A stretch of 43,703 nt of DNA from an uncultured Bacteroidales bacterium (GTDB taxonomy: Bacteria; Bacteroidota; Bacteroidia; Bacteroidales; UBA932), in assembly GCA_900320365.1 (NCBI GenBank), contig ONSC01000003.1:1-43703 (forward strand). Reading direction: 5' to 3'. The position numbers and the translations under genes were made by a program. Under the pieces are notes generated by a model. That model saw only the letters and a list, made by a program, of their open reading frames with translations, was not told the DNA's origin and searched no databases. Shown piece after piece: positions 24,816-34,274 of this stretch (its first letter is position 1; every line of letters starts with the position of its first letter).

Positions 24816-24857
24816 GTCAGGTAGCGTTATTTGTGTCCTGTTATTGGCAAGACCACA

Positions 24858-25892
24858 TCAATGGTCATAGGCGCTGGTTGGGGGAGTGGGTGGGGTGTTG
24901 CCCCATCTTTCGGCGATATAATCGAGGATGTCCATAACCTTGTCGGGGTCGTTTTCCGTGACCAGACGCATCCTTGTCTCCTTGAAGTCGGGGAGGCCTT
25001 TGAAATAGCAGCTCAAGTGGCGGCGCATCTCGTAGACACCGACCGGCACTCCTTTGAGATCCACGGAGAGGCGGAAATGCCTTTTCGCCAGTTCCGCCCT
25101 TTCTCTTACCCCCAAGTCTGGCAGTTCTTCACCTGTCTGGAGCAAATGCTTGATTTCCTTGAATATCCAAGGACGACCGAAAGATGCCCTCGCCACCATG
25201 ATTCCGTCGACGCCATATCGCTCAAAAGCATTTTTGGCCTTGACGGCGGAGTCTATATCACCATTACCTATTATGGGTATGGTCATTCTGGGATTGCGTT
25301 TGACTTCTCCGATCAAAGTCCAGTCGGCTTCTCCCTTGTACATCTGGCAACGGGTACGACCGTGTATGGTGAGTGCTTGAATTCCGCAATCTTGCAGACG
25401 TTCAGCTAGTTCCACGATGATTTTGCTCTTGTCATCCCATCCCAGACGGGTCTTTACGGTCACCGGTTTACTGACCGCCTCCACGATACGCCTGGTTATC
25501 ATCACCATTTTGTCCGGATCCCGCATCATGCCTGAACCGGCTCCACGGGCGGCGATTTTGCTTACAGGGCAGCCAAAGTTGATGTCTATCAGGTCGCAAC
25601 CATGACCTCCGACAATCTCATCCGCATGGTCGGCCATTTTGGCCGCCTCGACCATGGCGTCAGGGTCGCTACCGTATATCTGGATGCCGATAGGGGCCTC
25701 TTCTTCAAATGTCTTGAGTTTCGCGTAAGCCTTTTTCGCGTCCCGGATCAGGCCTTCGGCTGGTATGAACTCGGTGTAGACCATGTCCGCCCCTTGCTCC
25801 CGGCAAATACCCCTGAAGGATGCGTCTGTCACGTCCTCCATCGGAGCCAGAAGAACCGGCGTTTCCCCCAGATCGATGTTCCCTATCCTCAT
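24858..25892 (-). CDS. dusB: tRNA-dihydrouridine synthase
   Basis: A 344-residue FMN enzyme that reduces specific uridines in the tRNA D-loop. Motifs: LLAPMEDVTDASFR (FMN binding), DINFGCPVSKIAARGAGSGMM with the catalytic Cys, VTVKTRLGWDD, ALTIHGRTRCQMYKGEADW, PIIGNGDI and GIMVARASFGRPWIF. Length is normal for DusB. I chose the ATG at 25892 (MRIGNIDLGE), which places the minus-strand -7 element in front of it; the open frame continues 28 codons upstream into the rplM promoter. A Gly/Pro/Thr-rich tail ends the protein. It is divergent from the ribosomal string. Confidence 0.93.
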   Translation of the reverse strand: MRIGNIDLGETPVLLAPMEDVTDASFRGICREQGADMVYTEFIPAEGLIRDAKKAYAKLKTFEEEAPIGIQIYGSDPDAMVEAAKMADHADEIVGGHGCDLIDINFGCPVSKIAARGAGSGMMRDPDKMVMITRRIVEAVSKPVTVKTRLGWDDKSKIIVELAERLQDCGIQALTIHGRTRCQMYKGEADWTLIGEVKRNPRMTIPIIGNGDIDSAVKAKNAFERYGVDGIMVARASFGRPWIFKEIKHLLQTGEELPDLGVRERAELAKRHFRLSVDLKGVPVGVYEMRRHLSCYFKGLPDFKETRMRLVTENDPDKVMDILDYIAERWGNTPPTPPTSAYDH

Positions 25893-25910
25893 TTCAAATA
25901 CGATAGGACA

Positions 25911-25918
25911 CAAAATTA
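25911..25918 (-). promoter_or_regulatory. Bacteroidota -7 element TAATTTTG for dusB
   Basis: Perfect TAnnTTTG on the minus strand, 18 bp before the dusB ATG at 25892. It supports that start. Confidence 0.5.
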
Positions 25919-25940
25919 CTATTTTTTCAAAAAAAATTGC

Positions 25941-25948
25941 TACCTTTG
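25941..25948 (+). promoter_or_regulatory. Bacteroidota -7 element TACCTTTG for the ribosomal string
   Basis: Perfect TAnnTTTG followed by CG, with T-rich sequence about 20 bp upstream. It is the classical strong promoter form in this phylum, giving a leader of about 55 nt before rplM. Confidence 0.7.
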
Positions 25949-26008
25949 CGTCCCCTATGATGTGTAGGGATCGCAATTATTTATGTTAAACCATTAAAAA
26001 TCAAGACA

Positions 26009-26461
26009 GTGGACACACTTAGCTACAAAACAGTCTCGCTCAACAAGGCGACTGTGAACAAGGAGTGGGTCGTCATTGATGCCACGGATCTTCCGCTTGG
26101 CCGTCTTGCTTCCAGGGTAGCTCTTATCCTCCGCGGTAAGAATAAGCCCGGCTTCACCCCTCACGTGGATTGCGGTGACAACGTCATCGTCATCAACGCC
26201 GAGAAGGTGGCCCTCAAGGGTGACAAGATGGACAACAGGGTCTACATTCGCTACACCGGTTATCCGGGTGGTCAGCGTTTCACGACTCCCAGGGAGATTC
26301 TCGCGAAAAGGCCCGCTGAACTGGTGAGGAGATCCGTCAAAGGAATGCTCCCCAAGACACGTCTTGGTGACAAGATTCTCGGCAATCTGCATGTTTATGT
26401 CGGCCCCGAGCATCCGCACCAGGCGCAGAATCCTAGAGAAATTAAGTTGAACGAAATCTAA
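26009..26461 (+). CDS. rplM: 50S ribosomal protein L13
   Basis: A 150-residue ribosomal protein of the large subunit. Diagnostic stretches: [71 protein letters not shown] and [16 protein letters not shown]. Length is usual for Bacteroidota (about 150). The start is GTG at 26009 (MDTLSYKT). It is the first gene of the rplM-rpsI pair found together in nearly all bacteria; rpsI starts 8 bp after its stop. It is preceded by a strong promoter shared, back to back, with dusB. Confidence 0.97.
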   Translation: MDTLSYKTVSLNKATVNKEWVVIDATDLPLGRLASRVALILRGKNKPGFTPHVDCGDNVIVINAEKVALKGDKMDNRVYIRYTGYPGGQRFTTPREILAKRPAELVRRSVKGMLPKTRLGDKILGNLHVYVGPEHPHQAQNPREIKLNEI

Positions 26462-26469
26462 CAGAGCAA

Positions 26470-26859
26470 ATGGAACAGAAAAACGCCCTTGGAAGACGTA
26501 AATCAGCCGTCGCTCGTGTTTATCTCGCTGCCGGTAAGGGTAACATCACGATCAATGATCGTCCTCTTGAGGAATACTTCAAGGAGGGCTCACTCCAGTA
26601 CATCGTGAACCAGCCTTTCGCCGTCACGAAGACAGAAGGTCAGTTTGACGTGAAGGTGAACGTGGTCGGTGGTGGCACCAAAGGCCAGGCGGAAGCTATC
26701 AGGCTCGGTATTTCCCGCGCCTTGAGCGATCTCGACAGAGAGGCTTACCGTTCCGCCCTTAAGGCCGAAGGCTTCCTGACCCGTGACTCCCGCGAAGTCG
26801 AGAGGAAGAAGCCTGGTCAGCCTGGCGCACGTGCCCGCTTCCAGTTCAGCAAGCGTTAG
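26470..26859 (+). CDS. rpsI: 30S ribosomal protein S9
   Basis: A 129-residue small-subunit protein whose C-terminal tail reaches the tRNA anticodon in the P site. Seen: [53 protein letters not shown] and the conserved basic end [27 protein letters not shown] ending in Lys-Arg, as required. It is translated with rplM. The next gene, rpsB, lies 175 bp downstream, behind a structured gap. Confidence 0.97.
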   Translation: MEQKNALGRRKSAVARVYLAAGKGNITINDRPLEEYFKEGSLQYIVNQPFAVTKTEGQFDVKVNVVGGGTKGQAEAIRLGISRALSDLDREAYRSALKAEGFLTRDSREVERKKPGQPGARARFQFSKR

Positions 26860-26945
26860 TTTGCGGGAAGAGACAAACTGTTTTATGTTTTTCGCACAGT
26901 CCGGTACGACAAATCCGGCCCACACCATGGCAGGATGCCGAGACT

Positions 26946-26991
26946 GCGGAAAATCCCGGAGACCGGAGACACATCCGCTACTTGCGGGATT
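26946..26991 (+). promoter_or_regulatory. Candidate structured leader of rpsB
   Basis: Between rpsI and rpsB a 7-bp stem AATCCCG/CGGGATT (26952-26958 with 26985-26991) encloses a smaller stem CGGA/TCCG (26964-26967 with 26974-26977). GCGGA (26946-26950) can instead pair with TCCGC (26974-26978). The latter pairing crosses the outer stem, so the two form a pseudoknot or exclude each other. It may be an autoregulatory S2 leader; structure is proposed by eye only. Confidence 0.35.
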
Positions 26992-27034
26992 GAAGTAAAG
27001 AGTTACAAACAGAAAAAATTAATTTTTGAGAAAA

Positions 27035-27904
27035 ATGCCACGCGTAAATTTCCAAGAACTTCTTGATGCAGGCGTTCATTTCGGTCACTTGGCCAGGAAA
27101 TGGAACCCTAAGATGGCTCCCTACATCTTCGACCAGAAGAACGGGATCCACATCATCGACCTGCACAAGACCATCGTCAAGATAGACGAGGCTGCCGACG
27201 CGATGAAAGAGCTTGCTCGCTCCGGCCGCAAGATCCTCTTCGTAGCCACCAAGAAACAGGCTAAGGAGATAGTCGCTGAGAAGGCGACGGCAGTTAACAT
27301 GCCATCTATTACCGAGCGCTGGGCGGGCGGTATGCTTACCAATTTCCCGACCATCCGCAAGGCTGTCAAGAAGATGAACACCATCGACAAGATGAAAGAG
27401 GACGGTACCTTCGATAAGCTCGCCAAGAGAGAGCGTCTTCAGATCAACCGTCAGAGGGAGAAGCTTGAGAAGAACCTCGGTTCCATCAGGGACATGAGCC
27501 GTCTTCCTTCCGCCCTTTTCGTTGTCGATATCCAGAAAGAGGCCAATGCCGTCAAGGAGGCCAACCGTCTGAACATTCCGGTATTCGCAATGGTTGACAC
27601 TTGTTGCGATCCCACGCCCATTGATTATGTGATACCGGCCAATGATGACGCCACCAAGTCCATCGAGCTTGTGATGAACATCCTCTGCCAGGCCATCGAG
27701 GAAGGCCTCAGCGAGCGTAAGCTTGAGAAGGATAAGGAAGCCGCCGAGGAGACCGCTGAGGGAGAGGCTCTCGCCAATCCTACTGGCAAGAAGCTCCGTG
27801 CCCGCAAGAGCGCCAAGCCCGTCGACGTGACCGCTGAGGCTCCCGCTCCGGCTGCCGAGCCTGTCGAGGCCCCCGTCGCTGAAGAAGAACCCAAGGCTGA
27901 ATAA
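27035..27904 (+). CDS. rpsB: 30S ribosomal protein S2
   Basis: A 289-residue small-subunit protein. Typical text: FQELLDAGVHFGHLARKWNPKMAPYIF, ILFVATKKQAKEIV, ITERWAGGMLTNFPTIRKAVKK, LPSALFVVDIQKEANAVKEANRLNIPVFAMVDTCCDPTPIDYVIPANDDA. From about residue 232 there is a long Glu/Ala/Pro/Lys tail (EAPAPAAEPVEAPVAEEEP) beyond the normal core, low-complexity and probably disordered. Start is the ATG at 27035. tsf follows after 19 bp, the usual rpsB-tsf pair. Confidence 0.97.
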   Translation: MPRVNFQELLDAGVHFGHLARKWNPKMAPYIFDQKNGIHIIDLHKTIVKIDEAADAMKELARSGRKILFVATKKQAKEIVAEKATAVNMPSITERWAGGMLTNFPTIRKAVKKMNTIDKMKEDGTFDKLAKRERLQINRQREKLEKNLGSIRDMSRLPSALFVVDIQKEANAVKEANRLNIPVFAMVDTCCDPTPIDYVIPANDDATKSIELVMNILCQAIEEGLSERKLEKDKEAAEETAEGEALANPTGKKLRARKSAKPVDVTAEAPAPAAEPVEAPVAEEEPKAE

Positions 27905-27923
27905 TCTTTAAAAAGTACGACTT

Positions 27924-28916
27924 ATGGCTATTACCGCACAAGACGTAATGAAACTCCGGAAGATGACCTCCGCCGGTATGATGGATTGCAAGAACGCTCT
28001 CAACGAGGCTAACGGCAATTTCGAGGAGGCTGTCAAGATCATCCGTGAGAAGGGTAAGCTCGTGGCCGCCAAGAGGGCTGACCGCGAGACCACCGAGGGT
28101 GCTGTCCTTGTCCGTACAAACGGTGACAAGGCTATCCTGGTCTGCCTTGGCTGCGAGACTGATTTCGTCTCCGCCACTCCTGATTTCAAGGCTCTTGCCG
28201 CTGAGATCGCTGACGCCGCCATCGCCGCTTTCCCGGCCGATGCTGAGGCTCTTAAGGCTTGCGTTTGCTCCAACGGCCACACTGTCGAGGAGGAGATTTC
28301 CGCCCAGACAGGTAAGACCGGTGAGAAGCATGTTCTCGCATATTATGCCGCTCTCGAGGCTCCGTTCGTGGGACAGTATGTCCACTTCAACGGCAAGCTC
28401 GGTGCTATCGTTTCCTTCAACAAGGTTGTTCCCGAGGATCTTGGAAGGGCTATCGCCCAGCAGATCACCGCTATGAGCCCTGTTTCTGTCTCTGAGGCTG
28501 ACTGCCCTAAGGAAGTCATTGACAACGAGCGTGCTGTCGCCATCCAGAAGACGAAGGACGAGCAGGTTCAGAAGGCTGTTGACGCCGCCCTTAAGAAGGT
28601 CGGTATCAACCCCGCGCACGTAGACAGCGAGGATCACATCGAGTCCAACACCGCCAAGGGTTGGATCACCCCTGAGCAGGCCGCCCAGGCACGTGAGATC
28701 ATCGCCACTGTCAGCGCCGAGAAGGCCGCTAACCTCCCTGAGCAGATGGTTCAGAACATCGCCAACGGCCGTGTCCAGAAGTTCCTCAAGGAGAATACCC
28801 TTGAGAATCAGGATTTCGTCCAGTCAGATGAGAAGGTTTCTGTCGCCGACTATATCAAGTCCGTCGACAAGGATGCGAAAGTTGTCGCTTTCCGCCGCTA
28901 CTCTCTGAACGACTAA
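27924..28916 (+). CDS. tsf: Translation elongation factor Ts
   Basis: A 330-residue guanine-nucleotide exchange factor for EF-Tu. The N-terminal UBA-like module ITAQDVMKLRKMTSAGMMDCKNALNEANGNFEEAVKIIREKG is diagnostic. It is followed by the core with LVCLGCETDFVSATPDF and the contact region ALEAPFVGQYVHFNGKLGAIVSF. A helical insert at about 200-265 gives a length above the E. coli factor (283 residues), as in other Bacteroidota. Codon bias is very strong. A perfect terminator follows its stop. Confidence 0.96.
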   Translation: MAITAQDVMKLRKMTSAGMMDCKNALNEANGNFEEAVKIIREKGKLVAAKRADRETTEGAVLVRTNGDKAILVCLGCETDFVSATPDFKALAAEIADAAIAAFPADAEALKACVCSNGHTVEEEISAQTGKTGEKHVLAYYAALEAPFVGQYVHFNGKLGAIVSFNKVVPEDLGRAIAQQITAMSPVSVSEADCPKEVIDNERAVAIQKTKDEQVQKAVDAALKKVGINPAHVDSEDHIESNTAKGWITPEQAAQAREIIATVSAEKAANLPEQMVQNIANGRVQKFLKENTLENQDFVQSDEKVSVADYIKSVDKDAKVVAFRRYSLND

Positions 28917-28925
28917 GATCAACAG

Positions 28926-28963
28926 AATCCCGACCCTTAAGCAACGAGGGTCGGGATTTTTTT
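28926..28963 (+). terminator. Rho-independent terminator after tsf
   Basis: Perfect 12-bp stem AATCCCGACCCT/AGGGTCGGGATT, loop of 9 nt, then a run of T. Confidence 0.92.
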
Positions 28964-29055
28964 ATTGCGACTAATCCCTGCTACACGCATTTCCTTTTGT
29001 TCTTTTGGGTAAGATTATTCGTCTTTTGGATAAAAACTCTTAATACGGTTTTCCA

Positions 29056-29063
29056 TAATTTTG
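29056..29063 (+). promoter_or_regulatory. Bacteroidota -7 element TAATTTTG upstream of second susC
   Basis: Perfect TAnnTTTG, 61 bp before the susC ATG at 29125. The 208-bp gap between tsf and susC is otherwise AT-rich without a recognisable leader structure. Confidence 0.5.
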
Positions 29064-29124
29064 TATTCTACAATATTGCCAAAAAAAGTCCAATATAACA
29101 GTTCATATTAACCATTTACATCTG

Positions 29125-32100
29125 ATGAAAAGAAAAATTTTCGCGACCTTGATCTGCGTCTTCGTGGCGATAGCCTCTTTCGCGCAGAACAGGGTTACTG
29201 GTGTTGTCAAGGACAACATCGGTCCTCTTGCGGGAGCAAGTGTGGTTGAGCAGGGTACCAGGAATGGTGTGGTTACCGACCAGAACGGTAACTTCACCAT
29301 CACTGTGAAGCCCGGCGCCACCCTTGAGATCGCATGTCTTGGTTATGAGACACAACTTGTCCCTGTGGGTAACAGGAGTCAGTTCGACATTACCCTCGAA
29401 GAGGATAAGGAGATGCTCGACGAGGTGGTTGTCACAGCCCTTGGTATCGCCAAGGAGAGCAAGAAGCTCGGTTATTCCATCGCCACCATCAAGGCGGATG
29501 AGTTGGTGAGCAAAGGCTCGACCAACCTTGCCACCGCCCTTTACGGTAAGGCCTCCGGTGTCCGCATCCAGAACACCCAGGGTGGTGCCGTCGCCGGTGT
29601 GTCAATCACTGTCCGCGGTCTTTCCTCCATCAATGGAAACACCCAGCCTCTCGTCATCCTCAATGGTGTTCCGATCCGTAATGGTAACTCAGGCTCCTCA
29701 AACTCCACGAGCATGGATTACGGTAGCATCGGTATCGACGGCGGAGTCCGTGCCAACGGTCTCGTTGACATCAACCCTGAGGACATCGAGGAACTCACCA
29801 TCCTTAAGGGTGCCGCCGCTACGGCTCTTTACGGTTCCGAGGCTGCTAACGGTGCTATCGTCATCACCAGCAAGAAGGCTAAGGGATCAGGTGTCACTAT
29901 CGATTTCAACGCGAGCTATCAGCTCAATATGGTAGCCTATGTCCCTGACATCCAGACCAAATACGGCCCTGGTACCGGTTATGGCGACTGGACAAACGAG
30001 ATGATCAGCAACAACGGTTTCCGCGTTGATGCCGCCACCGGGAAGCTTTATCCCGCCTACAGCAACTACCAGTGGGGTCCCGCTTACGACGGCAGGGAAG
30101 TCTTGTATGTCGATGGCTCGACTCGCGCGTATTCCCCCATCAGCTCCAAGCCTTGGACAGAGCTCTTCCGCAACGGTTCAGACCAGGTTTACAACTTCGC
30201 TATAAACCAGTCAAGCGACAACGCTACCACCAGGTTCTCTTACACTTATCTCAATGAGCTTCCGAACGCCCTGTCCGGATCGTTTGACAAGCACAATTTC
30301 AATGTTGTGGGAACCTTGAGGTATAACGACAATCTATTCCTTGACTACACCGCCAACTATATCACCCAGCACATCGTCAACCGTTCACAGGCTTCGATCA
30401 GCATCTATGGCGGTTACAACAACATGTTCGGTGCTTTCCTTGACGTTCCTCTTATCAAGAAGATGTACAAGACCAGCCTGGGTTACAAGAACAACGATAT
30501 GGGTGTCGGTCCCACTCCCGACGAGGCCTTCAAATATGGCTCCGACGGATTCGTCTATGGTGTGCGTGAGCTCCTTTGGAACATCAATGAGCATCACAGT
30601 GACGAGCTTGAGCAGCGTTTGATCGGAAGCGTGGCTCCTACTTGGAAGATAGCTCCCTGGTTGACCGCGAAGGTTCGTGTCGCTACTGACTTCACCACTT
30701 CAAAGACTACCAACACCAGCAACTCCGCGTTCCCTTCAGCCGCGAGTTCCAACAGCTCCAGCGGTGGTTACTCAACGCTGTCAAAGTCCTATCAGGTGCT
30801 TTATGGTGACGCCATGCTGATGTTTGACAAGGACATCACTGACAAGATCGGCCTCACCGCCACAGCCGGCTGGCAGGCTCGCTCCGAGAACATGCACAGC
30901 ATGAACTTCGGCACCAGGGACGGTCTCATGATCGAGAACCTCTTCATGATCGGTAACTCCTACAGGACTATCGACATCAACAACAACAACGAGACAAAGA
31001 TGCAGCTCCTTAAGACCGCCTTCCTCGGGACACTCGGATTATCTTATTCCGATTATCTCTTCCTTGAGTTGACAGGCCGTCAGGAGAAATCTTCCACCCT
31101 CCCTAGGCACAGCCGCAGCTACTTCTATCCTTCAGCCAGCTTGAGCTTCCTCTTCACCGACGCCTTTGAGATGCCTTCATGGTATGACTACGGAAAGGTC
31201 CGCGCTTCCTACGGTATCGTTGGTAACGCCCCTGAGGCTTACGCCGCCAATATGGCCTACTCATTCGGAAGCGGTCCGGGCTGGAGCTACAACCAGGTTC
31301 CCGCCAACCTCGGTAACGACAACCTCCGTCCTGAGACGACCAAGGAGTTCGAGGTAGGTATCGAGAGCAAGTTCTTCAACAACCGCTTGGGCTTCGAGGT
31401 TACCTACTACAACAAGAAGATCTCCGACATGCTTCTCCGTACCGAGCTCGCTCCTTCGAGCGGTAGCTCCACGATGTGGGTCAACTCCGGTGAGATGCGC
31501 AACAAGGGTCTTGAGGTTTCCGGCCATGTGACACCTCTCCTTTCAAGGGACTACAGTTTGGACATCAACACCAACCTCGGTTTCAACAGGAACGAGATTC
31601 TCTCCCTCGTCGAGGGTATCAACTTCATCGAGACCGCTGACTACGCCAAGACAGGAAAGAACTACTCCTATGTCGGCAGGCCTATGGGTGACTTCTACAC
31701 CGCTGCCAACAAGGTCGTTGAGGATGGCCCCTACAAGGGACGCAATATCGTCAACAATGACGGTAACTATGTGATGACAAGCGACTACGTGCTTGCTGGA
31801 AACGCCATGCCTAAGGTGGTCGGAGGTCTTGGTCTGTCCGCCACTTACAAGGGATTCGGCCTCGATGTGATGACTGACTTCAGGTTTGGTGGTTATATCG
31901 CCAACAACTGCTACCGCTACACCATGACCACCGGTGTCAACCCCGACACTGAGAATCGTGAAGGTGAGGGCTTCTATCCTTACACCTACAAAAATGGTGT
32001 CACCGCCAACACCGGTATCATCCTTGACGGTGTCGTCTCCGACGGCAACGGTGGCTGGAAAGAGAATGACAAGGTCATAGCTTACGAGGACTACATCACC

Positions 32101-32406
32101 AGCAAGACCGCTTGGGGAATCGCCCCTGGTGTCCCTAACGGTACCTACGATTTCTTCAAGAACAATTGGTGGAAGCTCCGTGAGATCAGCCTCTCCTACA
32201 ACTTCACTAGGAATGTCATCAAGAGTGACTTTGTCAAGAACCTGACCTTGTCAGTGTATGGACGCAACCTGTTCTACTTCTACAAATCCATCCCTAACTA
32301 CGATCCTGAGACCAGTAGTGGTACAGACTGGAAGAGCCAGTTGGAGATCGGTGGATCCGCCTCGCCTACCCGTTCGGTCGGTGTTTCTCTCCGCGCTACA
32401 TTCTAA
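29125..32406 (+). CDS. SusC/RagA-family TonB-linked outer-membrane transporter (second system)
   Basis: A 1093-residue transporter. Signal peptide ends at ASFAQ. The regulatory domain RVTGVVKDNIGPLAGASVVEQGTRNGVVTDQNGNFTI precedes the plug at about 95 (LDEVVVTALGIAKESKKLGYSIATI; PLVILNGVPIRNGN; AATALYGSEAANGAIVITSKK). The barrel ends in SLRATF. Compared with the first SusC in this window it shares the domain plan but not the substrate-contact loops, so the two import different ligands. The plug start matches SusC proteins paired with the SusD-like_2 class. Codon use is strongly biased. The operon has only susD downstream (30 bp), no SusE. Confidence 0.95.
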   Translation: MKRKIFATLICVFVAIASFAQNRVTGVVKDNIGPLAGASVVEQGTRNGVVTDQNGNFTITVKPGATLEIACLGYETQLVPVGNRSQFDITLEEDKEMLDEVVVTALGIAKESKKLGYSIATIKADELVSKGSTNLATALYGKASGVRIQNTQGGAVAGVSITVRGLSSINGNTQPLVILNGVPIRNGNSGSSNSTSMDYGSIGIDGGVRANGLVDINPEDIEELTILKGAAATALYGSEAANGAIVITSKKAKGSGVTIDFNASYQLNMVAYVPDIQTKYGPGTGYGDWTNEMISNNGFRVDAATGKLYPAYSNYQWGPAYDGREVLYVDGSTRAYSPISSKPWTELFRNGSDQVYNFAINQSSDNATTRFSYTYLNELPNALSGSFDKHNFNVVGTLRYNDNLFLDYTANYITQHIVNRSQASISIYGGYNNMFGAFLDVPLIKKMYKTSLGYKNNDMGVGPTPDEAFKYGSDGFVYGVRELLWNINEHHSDELEQRLIGSVAPTWKIAPWLTAKVRVATDFTTSKTTNTSNSAFPSAASSNSSSGGYSTLSKSYQVLYGDAMLMFDKDITDKIGLTATAGWQARSENMHSMNFGTRDGLMIENLFMIGNSYRTIDINNNNETKMQLLKTAFLGTLGLSYSDYLFLELTGRQEKSSTLPRHSRSYFYPSASLSFLFTDAFEMPSWYDYGKVRASYGIVGNAPEAYAANMAYSFGSGPGWSYNQVPANLGNDNLRPETTKEFEVGIESKFFNNRLGFEVTYYNKKISDMLLRTELAPSSGSSTMWVNSGEMRNKGLEVSGHVTPLLSRDYSLDINTNLGFNRNEILSLVEGINFIETADYAKTGKNYSYVGRPMGDFYTAANKVVEDGPYKGRNIVNNDGNYVMTSDYVLAGNAMPKVVGGLGLSATYKGFGLDVMTDFRFGGYIANNCYRYTMTTGVNPDTENREGEGFYPYTYKNGVTANTGIILDGVVSDGNGGWKENDKVIAYEDYITSKTAWGIAPGVPNGTYDFFKNNWWKLREISLSYNFTRNVIKSDFVKNLTLSVYGRNLFYFYKSIPNYDPETSSGTDWKSQLEIGGSASPTRSVGVSLRATF

Positions 32407-32436
32407 TAGCATAAACGCATTAATATAGAATAGAAT

Positions 32437-34200
32437 ATGAAAAAGATATTTGTTTATTTAGCTTTGCTTGCCGCGACGATTGTGTCCTTCGGTTGTAGCG
32501 AAGAAGAATACGACAACAGGTACAAGGATCCGTCAAAGGTCTCTGAGGCTAGCCTGGACAAGCTGATGCCGGGATGTATGCTTTTGGCCAATGACTGGGC
32601 CTGCTCCACTTACGGGCGTTATTTCGGTTATGAGCCCCAGCTCATGCTTAAGCTCTCCAACCAGCTCGGTCTTACCCTCGATCCTGGTATCTACTACCAT
32701 GACGAGTATGAGGACTATGGCCAGCCGTACAACAACTACCCTACGATGGTCACCAACTTAAGGAAGATGGAGCAGCTCTACGACGAGCTTCCCGATGCTG
32801 AGAAACCCGCCAACGAGGCTTATATTCTCGCTGCTAAGACCCATCTCTATGGAATGATGATCTACCTTATCTGCGAGTATGATGACATCCCCTTCAGCGA
32901 GATCGGCCAGGTGGCTCTCACCGGTGACATCTCCTATGCCAACCCTCATTATGACAATGGCCAGAAGCTCTTTGAGCTGATTCTCGATGAGCTCGGCGAG
33001 ATCCAGGCCAAATTCGCCACCTGCCAGAAGCCTTCAGCTTTCTCCAGCCAGGACTTCATCAACCATGGCGACTTTGACAAATGGCGTCGTTACGCCAATT
33101 CCCTCCGTCTGCGTGGCGCTCTGCGTGTTTCCACCCAGGGTCCTTTGGCCTCCAAGGGTCAGCAGATCATCAGGGAGATCCTTGACGGAAATCTTCCTAT
33201 CGTCGAATCCATCGACCAGAACATCCAGATCGCCCGTCAGGCTTCAGGTCCCCTGAACATCAATGGTGGTTCCGGATTTGACTGGCACAACCTCCAGACC
33301 GCCAGCGCCGAGGTCATCAACCGTATGATGAAGGCCGGTGACGGTGGCAAGTGGGTTGAGGGTCAGGATGATCCCCGTCTTCCTCTGATGTACTGCCTCG
33401 CTACCGCCAATGGTGAGTATCCTGTCGCAACTGCCGCCGAGGAAGAGGTGAAAGATCCTCTCAAGGCAGGAAAGGCTGTCCCCAGCGTTTTCCGTGGCGC
33501 CAGCGCCAACACCGATTATGACACCTATCAGACGATGTTCTTCACCCGTGTCAACAGGGCTTATTACTCACGTATCCGCAAGAAGGGCTTCTTCTGGGAG
33601 AACCAGAACTGGGATCACCAGATTGTCTCCTCTTATGAGATGTGGTTCATCAAGGCCGAGGCTTATCAGCGCGGCTGGGCCAACGGAGATGCGAAGGCCG
33701 CTTTCACAAAGGGTATAAGCGAGTCCATCAACTTCATGTTTAAGTGCCAGAACAACCGTTCCCAGACTGAGCTTGACAATACTGATGGCGACTACCTGAA
33801 CGGTACGCAGCAGCGTGCGGTCATCAACCCTGACCAGAGCATCTACAACGCTGAGTGGATTGCCAACTTCGCCAACGACAGGTGGACAACCCATATTGAC
33901 GGCACTCCTTACGCCGGTGGCGAGATCGAGGCTATCCTTGAGCAGAAGTGGATCGCTTTCTGCTTCCTCCACGGAGGTGAGCAGTGGAGTGACATGCGTC
34001 GTACCGGGTATCCCCGCATGTACTATCCGGCCGATCACGACAACAACGCCTTGACCCCTTATCCTTGCAACAGGCTTCGTTATGTCGCCAAGGAGCGTTC
34101 ATACAACAGCAACTTCAAGGATGAGGTCGGAGCTCATGACAATTACTCCGATGTCCTCTTCTGGGCAAAGGCCGATTGGCACGATGGCCCTACCTATTAA
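32437..34200 (+). CDS. SusD/RagB-family lipoprotein (SusD-like_2 type)
   Basis: A 587-residue surface lipoprotein; signal peptide with lipobox SFGC. The opening DPSKVSEASLDKLMPGCMLLANDWACSTYGRYFGYEPQ and the repeated helices with Tyr/Asn-rich loops match the SusD-like_2 class. The C-terminal EIEAILEQKWIAFCFLHGGEQWSDMRRTGYPRM is typical of that class. It forms the lid of the SusC upstream. Long loops rich in Asp, Asn and Tyr suggest a large or polar ligand, but none can be named. A terminator follows directly. Confidence 0.93.
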   Translation: MKKIFVYLALLAATIVSFGCSEEEYDNRYKDPSKVSEASLDKLMPGCMLLANDWACSTYGRYFGYEPQLMLKLSNQLGLTLDPGIYYHDEYEDYGQPYNNYPTMVTNLRKMEQLYDELPDAEKPANEAYILAAKTHLYGMMIYLICEYDDIPFSEIGQVALTGDISYANPHYDNGQKLFELILDELGEIQAKFATCQKPSAFSSQDFINHGDFDKWRRYANSLRLRGALRVSTQGPLASKGQQIIREILDGNLPIVESIDQNIQIARQASGPLNINGGSGFDWHNLQTASAEVINRMMKAGDGGKWVEGQDDPRLPLMYCLATANGEYPVATAAEEEVKDPLKAGKAVPSVFRGASANTDYDTYQTMFFTRVNRAYYSRIRKKGFFWENQNWDHQIVSSYEMWFIKAEAYQRGWANGDAKAAFTKGISESINFMFKCQNNRSQTELDNTDGDYLNGTQQRAVINPDQSIYNAEWIANFANDRWTTHIDGTPYAGGEIEAILEQKWIAFCFLHGGEQWSDMRRTGYPRMYYPADHDNNALTPYPCNRLRYVAKERSYNSNFKDEVGAHDNYSDVLFWAKADWHDGPTY

Positions 34201-34226
34201 TATTAGAAATAGGTTAATCTAATATT

Positions 34227-34259
34227 AGCGCCGGCTCCATCAGGGGCCGGCGCTTTTTT
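34227..34259 (+). terminator. Strong GC-rich terminator after second susD
   Basis: Stem AGCGCCGGCTCC/GGGGCCGGCGCT with one G-T pair, loop ATCA-sized with flanking G, then T6. It lies 26 bp after the stop. Confidence 0.92.
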
Positions 34260-34274
34260 ATAGTCTCTTGATAC

